From: Deltaproteobacteria bacterium
Lineage (GTDB): Bacteria > Desulfobacterota > Binatia > Binatales > Binataceae
Direction of reading: 5' to 3'
Assembly (NCBI GenBank): GCA_019237115.1
Contig: JAFAHS010000177.1
Coordinates: forward strand, 1-63,592
DNA: 63,592 bases
Positions 46,928-56,584 of this stretch are shown in pieces. A model generated the notes under the pieces. That model saw nothing but the letters and a program-made list of their open reading frames with translations. It made no database searches and was not told where the DNA came from. How positions within the stretch are numbered: position 1 is the first letter of the stretch; every line of letters begins with the position of its first letter. The position numbers and the translations under genes are program-made.

Positions 46928-47549
46928 CCGGAAAAGGGTATGGCAGAATCTCGCCGAGCTCGCGCCCTGGGCCACTTTGCAACATTCAGGTTGCGCCTCG
47001 CCGAACTCTGGAGCCAAAAGCTTGCCTTTGCCACAGCGCTGCGCGACCCCTCGACCCTCTGGGCCCGTCGACGGCGCTCCACGTGATCCGACAGGTACTT
47101 CCACCTTAAGCTGGGCGGAGGCTCGCTCGAGCACAAAAGCGCCGCCCTTTCGCGCAGCTTCGAAGTTAAATCTTAACGATTAGTCTCCAACCTGAATTCG
47201 AGGAAAGGTCGTTTCTCTTCTAAGCATTAGAAAGTCTGACATTGGTAAGAAATACCGTTAATAGCGAAGCGCTGGCGCAACCATCTCAGGTCCCCTGTCG
47301 GGGTAGGAGACTGCTCGTGCACACCCGACTGAATCATTTTGGCTGAGTAGCAGCGTGAACGGTCGGACTTGGGAGAGCTGCAACTCGCTCGCGATGCGGG
47401 ACTGAGGTTTTTAAGCCAGCCGACAAGCATCGGGCGAACTCACAATCGAGGTGTGAGATCAACTTGCGCCCCGCCCCACGCATTCGATCTATCGGTGTCT
47501 TGGCAGGGCAACCAACAAAATCCGACTCAGGAACAGAGAGGGGGCGCTC
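46928..47549. other. Intergenic region before the broken esterase
   Basis: 620 bp without a recognisable gene. It is less GC-rich than its surroundings in the middle (about 47160-47280) and contains a short hairpin, CCCCTG/CGGGG, near 47290. No transposase or RNA signature was seen. Confidence 0.4.
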
Positions 47550-49221
47550 ATGAAGATCGCTCGGCAAACAGTACGTTTCTCGGTGACCTTATAGGCGTGC
47601 TTTTCTTTTGGAACGTGATTGCGGCCCGAGCGCAGATGTCCAGGGTTCGTCCCGATCCGCTCATGGAGAGAGACGACCCGGGCAGCATGAACACGGGAAT
47701 TGCTGGGGCCCCGGCGGGATTGACAATAGTGACCGAGGACGGTCCGGTTACCGGGACCAACGTGTTCGGCGTCATGGGATACCTCGGTATTCCTTACGCA
47801 GCGCCGCCCGTCGGTAGCCTTCGCTGGATGCCTCCTCAGCCGCACAGTAAGTGGAGCGCATTCAACGCGAACGCTTTCGGAAACTTTTGCACTCAACCCA
47901 ACGGTGGGGACCACATTAGGTGCCGAAGATTGTCTGACGCTGAACGTTTTCACCCCCACGCAAGTCCGGGCGCCGCTTCCCGTGATGGTTTGGATCCATG
48001 GCGGCGGCCTGGTGACGGGAGGCTCATTTCTTTACGACCCCTCGCCGCTGGTTACGCAGGGAAACCTGATCGTCGTAACCATCAACTATAGGCTCGGCTA
48101 CCTGGGATTCTTTGCCCACCCCGCAATTGGCGGAGGGTCACCTCAACGGCAACTACGGACTGATGGATCAACAGTTCGCCCTGCAATGGGTCCAGCGCAA
48201 CATCGCCGCGTTCGGGGGGAATCCGGACCGTGTAACAATTTTTGGCGAGTCTGCCGGCGGGCAGAGCGTTTACAGCAATCTCGCGTCTCCCACGGCCAAG
48301 GGCCTCTTCCAGAGAGCGATTGCGGAAAGCGGAGCCTACGTCGAGTTCCAGGACTATTTTGATTTTATCGTTTCGCTCGCAGCCGGAGAGACAATTGGCG
48401 GCCCTGGCGCACCCTCGGGGGAGGCGATCGCGACGAGCGTAGGATGCGGAAGCCAGAGAGCCGGGTGCCTGCGTGCGGTTCCCGCAGCCTCGCTCGCACT
48501 AGCCGAGCCTGGAACGGTCTATCCCTTCGTCGACGGGACAATTCTGACCCAGACGCCAACTGCGGCCTTCACCAGCGGGCGATTCAACCAAGTGCCGGTC
48601 GTCTCCGGGGGCAATCACGACGAATGGCGGATCTTCGTCGCTGACCAGTACGACTTCGCCGGCAACCCGCTGGTTACGCCCACACAGTACCAGGACGCGA
48701 CCGTCGCCCTGATGGGCCCAACTCTGGGACCAATCGTCTACGGCGTCGTGTATCCGCTAGCCAGCTATCCGAGCCCGGGTGTCGCGTTGGGTGCCTCGGG
48801 CACCGACTGGATTTTCGCCTGTCCGGAACGAAATTCGGTCAGGCTCCTCGCGCAGAACGTGACGACTTATGCCTATGAGTTCAACGATGAGAACGCGCCG
48901 GACCTGTTCGCTCCAATCGCGCTGGCAACTTTTCCGCTTGGCTCCTATCACGGCTCCGAGGTCCAATACCTGTTTAATTTTAACGAAAGATTTACCGGGA
49001 CCAATCCCTTTACTCGGCAGCAGCAAGCCCTCTCAAACTCCATGATCCGCTACTGGACGGCCTTCGCGACGAATGCCGATCCAAACTCTGCCGGACAGCC
49101 CCTGTGGTCGCCGTACAGTTCCGGGACCGATCAGTTCCAGTCGCTGGTACCGCCGACGCCAGTCGTCGAGTCAACCTTCGACAGCGACCACAAGTGTTCC
49201 CCGTACTGGAATACGTTCTGA
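47550..49221 (+). pseudogene. Secreted type-B carboxylesterase with three frameshifts
   Basis: A carboxylesterase homologous to the one at 43.4-45.0 kb, split over three frames. An ATG at 47550 after GAGAGGGGG begins a signal peptide (MKIARQTVRFSVTL), which continues after a shift near 47590 as IGVLFFWNVIAARAQ. That frame runs through YLGIPYAAPPVGSLRW to about 47905, shifts to LGAEDCLTLNVF and WIHGGGLVTGG, then shifts again near 48130 to [14 protein letters not shown]. The catalytic motifs [17 protein letters not shown] and YHGSEVQY all survive. Three independent indels suggest genuine decay, although a low-quality assembly stretch could mimic it. Confidence 0.8.
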
Positions 49222-49502
49222 GCTCGGATGAATGGCAGACGAGCGCACCCTGATTTTGTGGGCGGCGCTCGTTAGTGCGCGGATAAGGTTACGCAACGAC
49301 GCTACCGCCGCTTCGTGCAACGACGCTGGGGGGCGGTGCGTTGCTATAGTGCCGTCCCGCGCACGGGTGGTGGCTGCTCGTCGAATTGCTGGTCGGGTTT
49401 TCGGACCCTCCGACCCTCGTGGACCAGGGTGTCGTCGATCGCGATGCAGGGTCGAGGTTTGCTTGAAAATGTAAATTTGCTGCGCGGGTAAATAACCAGC
49501 CG

Positions 49503-49844
49503 CTATTCAAAGTCGACCGGCGACCGGCCATTTCGATTGAATGAGCGGTAGTTTTCCGGTGCAGCTTCCGAGCCCGCAAGCTCGGGGACCTTCGCCGTAT
49601 AACGCGGCTCATCCGCGACGACCTGCGTTTGCGACGCGGCTCGACCGCTGCGACGCCGCGCCAGGAGGAGCGCAGCGCCCACCACGATGAGCAAGAGTTC
49701 AGTCTTCATGGGTCCACTGAAATCGAAGTCGGGTGCTGCATAGCTTCTGCCCTGGCTTCGACCAGCGAGCTTATTTTCAGCAAACGCACCGCCCGCCAGG
49801 AAGAACAGCAGGCTGGTCAAAAGGATCACGCGGAGCGCTCTCAT
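49503..49844 (-). CDS. Small exported single-helix membrane protein
   Basis: 113-residue protein of unknown family. It has a cleavable signal peptide (residues 1-22, ending GGAFA), then a short outside segment, a second helix (KTELLLIVVGAALLLA, about 47-62) and an immediate RRRSGR stop-transfer patch, leaving a 45-residue tail. The helix plus arginines recalls PEP-CTERM-type sorting tails, but it is internal and lacks a PEP motif. The start ATG follows GAGGAGG. The open frame to 50024 is unsupported. Confidence 0.6.
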   Translation of the reverse strand: MRALRVILLTSLLFFLAGGAFAENKLAGRSQGRSYAAPDFDFSGPMKTELLLIVVGAALLLARRRSGRAASQTQVVADEPRYTAKVPELAGSEAAPENYRSFNRNGRSPVDFE

Positions 49845-50426
49845 CGGAAAACTCCTCCTCGCGCGCACTCGAAGAGAATGTAGAAGAGACCTGCTTTCCG
49901 AGGGGTCAAAATTCACGCGAGGTTGGCTCGCACGAGTGACAATCGCCGGGAATGCCAGAAAACTTCGGGCTTGGCCGAAACTCCGTCGGGGGCACAAATC
50001 GAAGCGGCTAATCGGGACCCTCAAGAGTGTTCGGAGCGTGCTTGTGCACTGCGCCGCCGCGTGGGTTCGCCATGATGGCAGACATAAGGGTGTTGGAACC
50101 CACCTGAGTTCGGTTGGTTCCTCGGGTCAATCTGCTTTCCCTCGCTTCCTCTCCTCCCCGACCAGGTCCGGATTCGCTGGCTGAGCAATCGAGGATGTTC
50201 CGATGCCCTTGGAGTCGAGCTAAGGCGGAGAGCGCATGACATGAAGTTGTTCCGATTGTCTTAGGTGCAGCGGGTTCTCAACGATCATGTCACCTGCGCG
50301 ATTTTCTCGTGTCAAAGACGATCAAAAAAAATAGGTGGGGCCTGGAAGCCGAGACCGGAGTTCTGCCGCCGGTCATGTTTGCTCCTGGTTTCACGATCTG
50401 AATAGGAAGAACCATCAAGGCGTCCA
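49845..50426. other. Intergenic region, no gene seen
   Basis: About 580 bp on both strands without a supported gene. Short open frames lack ribosome sites and family features. A run of eight A residues (50325-50332) sits in the lower-GC part before the small Cys/His protein. Confidence 0.4.
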
Positions 50427-50678
50427 ATGAAAGCAATGCACAAACTACGTACAGAGTCGTGGGACGATTCGGAGAAGGACACTCTGCGCATAGGCGTCAT
50501 CAAGTACCTCGGACCGTGCGACTACAAGCCGGAGATGTGCACGAAGCCAGCGCGGATTCAGATTGAGGTCTGCAATGGACTCGGCGTTCCGATCTGGCAC
50601 CGCGATTACTGTCATGAGCACGCAGCGCCCGTGCTCGACAAAGCAAAAGCGATCGGCTTCAGAATCGTTGAGGATTAG
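50427..50678 (+). CDS. Small Cys/His-rich protein
   Basis: 83-residue soluble protein without a recognised family. Cysteines at 31, 38, 49 and 62 and histidines at 58 and 64 (C-D...C-T, EVC, WHRDYCHEH) could form one zinc site. The C-terminus, APVLDKAKAIGFRIVED, resembles a ligand-binding alpha/beta end. An AAGG sequence lies 7 bp before the ATG. It is flanked by long gaps, so no operon context helps. Confidence 0.5.
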   Translation: MKAMHKLRTESWDDSEKDTLRIGVIKYLGPCDYKPEMCTKPARIQIEVCNGLGVPIWHRDYCHEHAAPVLDKAKAIGFRIVED

Positions 50679-51139
50679 TCCGCTCGAGCCGAGCGCAATC
50701 TGCGCCGGGTGAGCTGGCTTCTTACGCCGGCGTTTTAAATCGCCCATTGCTGGTTTCCTGTAGCCTGAAATCCTTTCTCCTCTCGCCTCATTTGGCGGAT
50801 AACCGCGCAGCCCGTTCGGAATCAGCGACCTGGTTCCAAGTCGCTCAACTGAGAACCGCCGCCAGTTAGCCTCTTAGTTAACCCGGGCAAAAAGCAGCGG
50901 GGCGGCCATTCTCTGTCACGCGTGTTCATGTAACATCGGAGCAGCGCGCAGAGGTACTGGGGGGACGTCGAGCCTTTCGGCTCCAATGCATTGGTTGGTC
51001 GTTTGAAACGTGGCGGTGCCGAGGGAAGTGGCATCGCGAATCATCGCCTCGTTCACGGCGACAGAGTCTTCGAGCTGAACGAGGTGGGCCCCGCCCGCGT
51101 AACCGCCGCCGCCCGTCGATAGAACTATAGGAGGCTCAC
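50679..51139. other. Intergenic region before dienelactone hydrolase
   Basis: 460 bp without a supported gene. A small stem GAGCC-TTTC-GGCTC lies near 50970. The last 20 bases hold the TAGGAGG ribosome site of the next gene. Confidence 0.4.
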
Positions 51140-51886
51140 ATGGCGTTTCGTGGTATTCAGGCCGATACAGTCAAGTTCCAGGGCTTCAGTGGCGACAACG
51201 GTGAGGCATACTACGCACGTCCCTCCGCGAGCGGACGGTATCCGGGCGTTGTCGTGATTCATCACTTCCCCGGTTGGGACGAGTGGACCACCGAGGTCGC
51301 TCGCAAGTTCGCGCATCACGGCTATGCCGCAATCGCACCGAACCTCTACTTCCGGCTGGGTGACGGAGCTTCACCGGAGGTTGTGGCGCGCGCCCGCGCA
51401 GCTGGGGGAATGCCGGATGATCAGGTGATGGGAGATGTCAGCGGGTCGGTAGCGTTTCTGCGTGCCCGACCGGAAAGTAATCGAAAGGTTGGAGTGATTG
51501 GTTTCTGTTCCGGTGGACGGCAGGCATACCTTGCGGCCTGCCGGATCGCCGATCTCGATGCGGTCGTGGACTGCTGGGGTGGCAGCGTCGTGGTCAGCGA
51601 TCCATCCAAACTTCCCAGTACGCAACCCGTTGCACCGATCGAGTTGACGGAAAGAATATCCTGTCCACTCTTGGGCTTGTTCGGTAACGAAGATACCAAT
51701 CCTTCTCCCGAGGACGTGAATCGCACCGAAAGTGCGCTCAAGCGGTTCGGCAAGAACTACCAGTTTCATCGCTATGATCAGGCGGGACACGCCTTCTTCG
51801 CCTGGTATCGTCCTAACTATCGACCCGAACCTGCACAGGACGGATGGCAAAAAGTATTCGCTTTCTTTGAGAGATATCTGGCCTGA
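51140..51886 (+). CDS. Dienelactone hydrolase family protein
   Basis: 248-residue alpha/beta hydrolase of the DLH family. The nucleophile is Cys123 (VIGFCSGGRQAY), the acid Asp185 (FGNEDTNPS) and the histidine His217 (DQAGHAFFAW). An HHFPGWDEW segment near residue 41 fits the oxyanion region. In aromatic degradation the enzyme opens dienelactones; many relatives act on other lactones or esters. A strong AGGAGG site lies 6 bp before the ATG. It stands alone between two long gaps. Confidence 0.88.
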   Translation: MAFRGIQADTVKFQGFSGDNGEAYYARPSASGRYPGVVVIHHFPGWDEWTTEVARKFAHHGYAAIAPNLYFRLGDGASPEVVARARAAGGMPDDQVMGDVSGSVAFLRARPESNRKVGVIGFCSGGRQAYLAACRIADLDAVVDCWGGSVVVSDPSKLPSTQPVAPIELTERISCPLLGLFGNEDTNPSPEDVNRTESALKRFGKNYQFHRYDQAGHAFFAWYRPNYRPEPAQDGWQKVFAFFERYLA

Positions 51887-52259
51887 GCACCGCTGTCGCA
51901 GCCGAGGGGAGCCGCAGCTAGTGCCCTGGGAGCTACGAGAGGGGCCGTTTTATAACGGCTTCTTTGTCGGACATCTTTCTGCTATCAGAGTTGTCGATGG
52001 GACAGCGGTAATCGGGGCGAGAGAGAAGGCTGATTTCCAGGTTGGGGGGGATCCATCGTCAGTGCCGTCATGATCGCGAGCTGACTCCTGAGGTGTTTGC
52101 CGAGACAACCCTCGGTGAGCGCTTCCGTCCTCATTCTACAGCTCACACAATCTCACCCTACAAATTCTCTTCACGTCCACGACGGTTCCACGAGGCGCGC
52201 GCCACAGGTTCTGAAGTACCTTTTGGTTTACCAGTCTGAACTGGGTGGGGAGGTCTCAA
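51887..52259. other. Intergenic region before the thaumatin-like gene
   Basis: 373 bp without a supported gene on either strand. The final GGGGAGG (52247-52253) is the ribosome site of the next gene. Confidence 0.4.
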
Positions 52260-54773
52260 GTGATCAAATCAGTTCTGAGCCGGGAGATGCTACGCAAGCG
52301 GCGAACGAGGCTGGCCAAGACGGTCGTGTTAGTTGCGCTGCTGGTTTTCGGGGCAAGCTTGATGTGGCACTCGTTGCGGACCCGTGATGCGAGGGCGGAT
52401 GAAGTTTCCGCCTTGATGAGCGAACCGGCAAATTCGGGGCAGGCCCCTCAAGCGGCCGCCACTGTTGCAAACTGTGACTCGGCGCGGGCGACTTACGAGG
52501 CGAGCCTTCCGGTACCTTCGCCAACTCCGGGCGTATCTCCAAACGTTGGTTACGTACTGCAACTGGTAAACGAGTCCAACGTAACGATACTTGCGGCTGC
52601 CAATCAGGCGGGACAGGGTGGGACAGAAAAGGGTCCGGTTCTGCCGCGCGAGGGAAGCTGGGTGATGCAACCCTTCGGCACGACGCTCGTATGGCCGGAC
52701 GGCACTGCGCAGAACACGTTGACCATAGACATACCGCCCGGATGGGAAAACACGATATGCGGTAAGGGCACTTCCAAAGTTGAGGGTTGCGTGGGTCCGT
52801 TGTTTTGGGCCCGCACCGGGTGCCGTTTTGACGCGGCCCACGATCATGCTCAGTGCGAGACCGGCACCTGCAGCAGCCACTACGATTGCAGCAAGGCCGC
52901 TCAATCTCCGACTGGTCCGAAAACCTTCACCGAGTGGACGTTCCGAGACAATACTCCGCCTCCCCTCGGACCGCTTTCTGCCCCGGACATCAGCGCGGTC
53001 GACGGCGTCAGCATCAATGCTGATATTCAACCGATTGGCCCGGGATTCCCAAACGCGGCTCCCCCCGGGGCTAATACCGCCACGTGGATGAGTCCACAGA
53101 ATCTGCCGCTTACGTTATGCGGGCAGGACAACCGAGCGACCTGCCCAGCGGGACAGTTCCAACTTCTCCGCAACCAGCAGGGCATGTTTATTCAAGGCAC
53201 CAGCGGCGGAGACGACGTAGTTGGCTGCTTCTCGAATTGCGGGCTGTATATCTTTCAAGGTGGCTCGCCCAAGCTCAATCCCCCTCCCGGTGGTCCATGT
53301 CCGGGGTTGAGGTGCGGGGGAGTACCGCCGGCGGACTGCGTCCCGGACCTGAGCACGGATCCCCTTTGCTACTATTGGAAATCATTTTGCTGTGTAGCTG
53401 CGGCGGGAGATCCGACCGGGATTTACACGAAAACGTGCACGACTCCGAACCAGGTACCTTCACCGGAGTGTGAACAGAACGGAATATGCTGGGCGGAAAG
53501 AGGACTCGGACCGCCGGGAACCTCGACCTGCTCGTGCTCCGCTTTCATTAAAGGGCCGACCTGTGATCCGAGTGTCTGCACAAACCCGCCGCCGCAGGCC
53601 CAACCTCCCTTCAATCTCTGCTCGAACGTGAGCAGTGACCCGAGTGCCTGCATCGGCGACGATACGATCCATGAAATAATGCCCAGGGGATTAACCTGGC
53701 CCAACGATCCTCAGACCTACTTCAGCAACGCGCGCGCCTTCCGAATCGTGTTTGCACCGGGAGCATTCGTTCCGGGTGCGCAGGTTCCTGCGATCACGGA
53801 CTCTGGCCCCATCCCGGTTTGCAGCTCGCTGCCAGCCGCCTATGGCTATGCATCCCAATACGGAGGGGTGAATTCCGGCACGCGTCCTTGCGACATTGCG
53901 GTTAACAAAAATGGGGCGCAATTCGCCGGCGCGGTGGTTGGGGCCGATGCGACCACGCCGGGCAAGCAGTGGGCTTGCAATATCGCCGACGGCATTCCTC
54001 CAGCAGAAAACCAGGTGTTGTGTCGATGGTTTGCCGCAAGCCCGACTCCCACTCCTACACCGTCCGGTGGACCGACCCCGACTGGTACGGGAGTGCCCAC
54101 GTCGACTCCAACCGGCACTCCAACCGCTACCCCTACCCCCCAAATGAAGACGGTGTTCTCGGGCGATAAACTCAATCTGCAAGGCGGGCCGGGCGCGCAG
54201 GTCAGCACTGCGTTCGCAGCGACCAACCACACGAACGCTGCCGAATCGATAAGTTCGGTGACGATCCAGCTGAGCAATCCTAGGATCCTCTCGGCATTGA
54301 CTGTCAGCGCGAACGGACGAGCGGGTACCGGGAACCCGTCACCTCCGGCTGGATCGAACCAGTTCACTTTCTCGCCGCCCCTTGCACTGGCCATCGGCGC
54401 GACACTGGACTTTACCGTCACTGGAACGATCTCCGGGGGTAGTGCGATGAACTCACCGTCGATATTGTCGCCCGCGATCGCGTATGCGGCTGATCTGCAA
54501 AACACTAATCCCGTGCTGCATTCCACGACGGTTCCGTGGCTGATCCTCACGATCATAGTGAGCTTCGCGGCGCTCGTGTCGAAACTTGGCTCGCGCCGCT
54601 GGATACTTGTGGCAGGCGCGTTGATACTGATGGCCGCGGTCGGAGGATGCGGCGGGAGCAGTGGTGGCCCCGCGGTTTCGGGCAACGTTTCGGCCATGTC
54701 GGTTACCGACGCTACCACCCAGGGCCCGCAGACGGGCCTACCGCTGAGCATCGCAAGGGTGACAAAACAGTAG
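52260..54773 (+). CDS. Surface-anchored thaumatin-like protein
   Basis: 837-residue exported protein. An N-terminal signal anchor (about 18-37) is followed by a thaumatin-like domain: LTIDIPPGWENT, GPLFWARTGCRFD, CETGTCSSHYDC, TFTEWTF and the VDGVSINADIQPI strand, closing far downstream with LTWPNDPQTYF and FRIVFAPG. A large Cys-rich insertion (about 280-470) includes an EGF-like CEQNGICWAERG...CSCSAF. A Thr/Pro linker (about 593-628) leads to a beta domain and two C-terminal helices (about 758-773 and 781-795). The GTG at 52260 fits GGGGAGG. Function unknown, possibly glucan binding. Confidence 0.72.
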   Translation: MIKSVLSREMLRKRRTRLAKTVVLVALLVFGASLMWHSLRTRDARADEVSALMSEPANSGQAPQAAATVANCDSARATYEASLPVPSPTPGVSPNVGYVLQLVNESNVTILAAANQAGQGGTEKGPVLPREGSWVMQPFGTTLVWPDGTAQNTLTIDIPPGWENTICGKGTSKVEGCVGPLFWARTGCRFDAAHDHAQCETGTCSSHYDCSKAAQSPTGPKTFTEWTFRDNTPPPLGPLSAPDISAVDGVSINADIQPIGPGFPNAAPPGANTATWMSPQNLPLTLCGQDNRATCPAGQFQLLRNQQGMFIQGTSGGDDVVGCFSNCGLYIFQGGSPKLNPPPGGPCPGLRCGGVPPADCVPDLSTDPLCYYWKSFCCVAAAGDPTGIYTKTCTTPNQVPSPECEQNGICWAERGLGPPGTSTCSCSAFIKGPTCDPSVCTNPPPQAQPPFNLCSNVSSDPSACIGDDTIHEIMPRGLTWPNDPQTYFSNARAFRIVFAPGAFVPGAQVPAITDSGPIPVCSSLPAAYGYASQYGGVNSGTRPCDIAVNKNGAQFAGAVVGADATTPGKQWACNIADGIPPAENQVLCRWFAASPTPTPTPSGGPTPTGTGVPTSTPTGTPTATPTPQMKTVFSGDKLNLQGGPGAQVSTAFAATNHTNAAESISSVTIQLSNPRILSALTVSANGRAGTGNPSPPAGSNQFTFSPPLALAIGATLDFTVTGTISGGSAMNSPSILSPAIAYAADLQNTNPVLHSTTVPWLILTIIVSFAALVSKLGSRRWILVAGALILMAAVGGCGGSSGGPAVSGNVSAMSVTDATTQGPQTGLPLSIARVTKQ

Positions 54774-54791
54774 CTGGATTGGCGATCACTA

Positions 54792-54822
54792 GCGGCGGCG
54801 ACCCCTCTGGGGTCGCCGCCGC
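54792..54822 (+). terminator. Strong hairpin after thaumatin-like gene
   Basis: A perfect 14-bp stem (GCGGCGGCGACCCC with its complement) and a 3-nt loop TCT lie 19 bp after the stop. Only a modest T-rich ACTTACTT follows. The stem could also serve the convergent cupin gene. Confidence 0.65.
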
Positions 54823-54855
54823 ACTTACTTAAGCAGCACGAATATTCCGCGCGAG

Positions 54856-55233
54856 CTAGGATCCGCGCGGATCTTTCCAGGAATGGCGGCTGCCCTTGCT
54901 CGGCGTAATCCAGAGTATCGTTACGCCTTTTGAAGCGTCGTTGCTATGCCAACAGCGCTGCGGGATGAGGACCAGGTCGCCCGCGCGCAAACGACGAGTA
55001 GTCGCACCCTGTGGTTCGAGCACGGTTAATTCTGTTTCGCCGGCGAGGACGTGGAGCAGTTCATCGGCCTTGTGCAGTTCCCATGGCGGTCGCCCCGAAA
55101 AGCTCGCAACGCCACACGTGCAGCCGTGGAACTCGAATGTGCCGATCGGGCTTGGCGGTTCTTCGCTCGCGTTGGCAAGATCGACGCACACTATTCGCTT
55201 TACGGCTTGCGGGCTCAAATCATGGACCATCAC
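54856..55233 (-). CDS. Cupin-domain protein
   Basis: 125-residue single-domain cupin. The beta-barrel core shows PPWELHKADELLHVLAGETE with a metal-type HxxxE arrangement, then LRAGDLVLIPQRCWHSNDA with the second histidine. The cofactor and substrate are unknown; such proteins include isomerases, dioxygenases and sensory domains. GTG (55233) and ATG (55230) are both possible starts after GAGGAGGAA. It is convergent with the thaumatin-like gene and divergent from an NTF2-like gene. Confidence 0.8.
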   Translation of the reverse strand: MMVHDLSPQAVKRIVCVDLANASEEPPSPIGTFEFHGCTCGVASFSGRPPWELHKADELLHVLAGETELTVLEPQGATTRRLRAGDLVLIPQRCWHSNDASKGVTILWITPSKGSRHSWKDPRGS

Positions 55234-55347
55234 GTTCTGGTTCCTCCTCTGCCGAAGGCGGCACCTGCTTATTGAAAAAACCGCGGTGAGGGAGAAAAGT
55301 TACGCTCATCGCATGCAAAAAAACTCGGCATCAGAAAGGTACAGCCG

Positions 55348-55716
55348 ATGGAAGACGACCCGGTGACCGATGAACAAGTGGTAAAGAAATTGGACCACTC
55401 GTGGAACGAAGTTTATCTGCGCAATGAGCGATCCGCCTTCGCGGAAATCCTGGCGGACGATTTTCGCGTGAATTTCTCCGACGGCCGAACCGGTGGCAAA
55501 GGAGATCTGATGCGCCCGACACCCGACGGCACCAAGGTGGCCTTTAGCGAACGCGGCATGCAGATGTTCGCACCGACCGCGGTGACGTGGGGCCGCGTCC
55601 GCCTTCAGCATCCCGATCGTGTGGTCGATCAACGCTTTGTCCGCGTGTATACCAAGCGTCAAACCGGCTGGCAGGCGGTGTTCGTCTTCGTCTCTCCAGT
55701 TGGCACTGAAGCATGA
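55348..55716 (+). CDS. SnoaL/DUF4440-type NTF2-like protein
   Basis: 122-residue cone-fold protein. The helical start (DEQVVKKLDHSWNEVYLRNE) and ILADDFRVNFSDGR strand, then RFVRVYTKRQTGWQAVFVFVSPV, match DUF4440. Relatives bind small ligands or act as isomerases and cyclases; the substrate here is unknown. The ATG at 55348 follows AAAGG. It faces a frameshifted VOC gene. Confidence 0.75.
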   Translation: MEDDPVTDEQVVKKLDHSWNEVYLRNERSAFAEILADDFRVNFSDGRTGGKGDLMRPTPDGTKVAFSERGMQMFAPTAVTWGRVRLQHPDRVVDQRFVRVYTKRQTGWQAVFVFVSPVGTEA

Positions 55717-55738
55717 AAGTCCGCTGACTAATGACGAG

Positions 55739-56154
55739 TTAGGTCTTGCCGTCGGGCCCGGCGAGAACGACCACAAACCCGTCGGGATCGCGAATCCAAA
55801 TCTCCTTGTGCTGGGCTTGCTGATTGACGTGCGGTTCCTCAACGATCTCCGCCTTCAGCGAGCGCGCTCGCCGAACGGCGGCGTCAAAATTGTTCACTTC
55901 GAACCACAGCAGGACTCCGTGGCCCGGTGGTACCGCACCCCGGTTTCCCAGGTTAGGTGATTCTCTTCATCCCAGGCGTGGAGCTGAAGAACCACTTGAC
56001 CGTCCCAAAGCACGCGGTCGTAGGTATCGCGGTGCTCGTGTTCGGGAAGGGCTTCAGCCTGCAGCAGTTGTCGATACCACCGGCTGCTCGCTCTTACATT
56101 GCGCACTGCGATCAGAGGTTGGGGACGTACGTAATTAGCGGACTCACCTTCCAT
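55739..56154 (-). pseudogene. VOC-family protein with a frameshift
   Basis: The first part (start 56154) encodes PLIAVRNVRASSRWYRQLL and VVLQLHAWDEE, a VOC N-terminus. Near 55955 the frame changes: the continuing homology, GVLLWFEVNNFDAAVRRARS and KEIWIRDPDGFVVVLAGPDG, lies in another frame ending at TAA (55739-55741). A single missing base in CACCTAACC would restore one 138-residue protein with the DPDGF metal-site strand. It is either a recent lesion or a sequencing error. Confidence 0.75.
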
Positions 56155-56584
56155 TGCAAGTCCTCCCGCTTTTTACGATCGCTTGGAGAGATTTTCAAAC
56201 TAGAGCTCCCCGCGAGGCTCTAGTGTCCCAAATCGCAACACTATCCTGTTTCTACCCGCTATTGCAGCACGGTTCTTCTTGTAAATGAATACTAAACAGA
56301 CAAAGGCCTTTCGCTGGATTCCCGTGCACTTCCAGGGGCGGCTGTTGTCGATGAGACAGGCAACGCCATTGCCAACTTACTTAACCCGAGACACAGACGG
56401 GCGAAGGACTGAGGTTGTGATCCTTGCGATAATCCTGGCAGATTGTCTACTATCCGCAGACACTAGACAGCGGTCCGGAGAGACCTGGTTCCACCATGGT
56501 TGGTTAACGTCGCCTGGCACAAACGGCTGATCTCTCATGAAAGTGCTTCTGAATTCAGTCGAGTCCCACGAGCGAAGGCATGCG
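56155..56584. other. Intergenic region before DUF1329 gene
   Basis: 430 bp without a supported gene. The segment TGTCTA...TAGACA (about 56443-56468) forms a short inverted repeat 120 bp before the DUF1329 start and might be regulatory. Confidence 0.35.
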
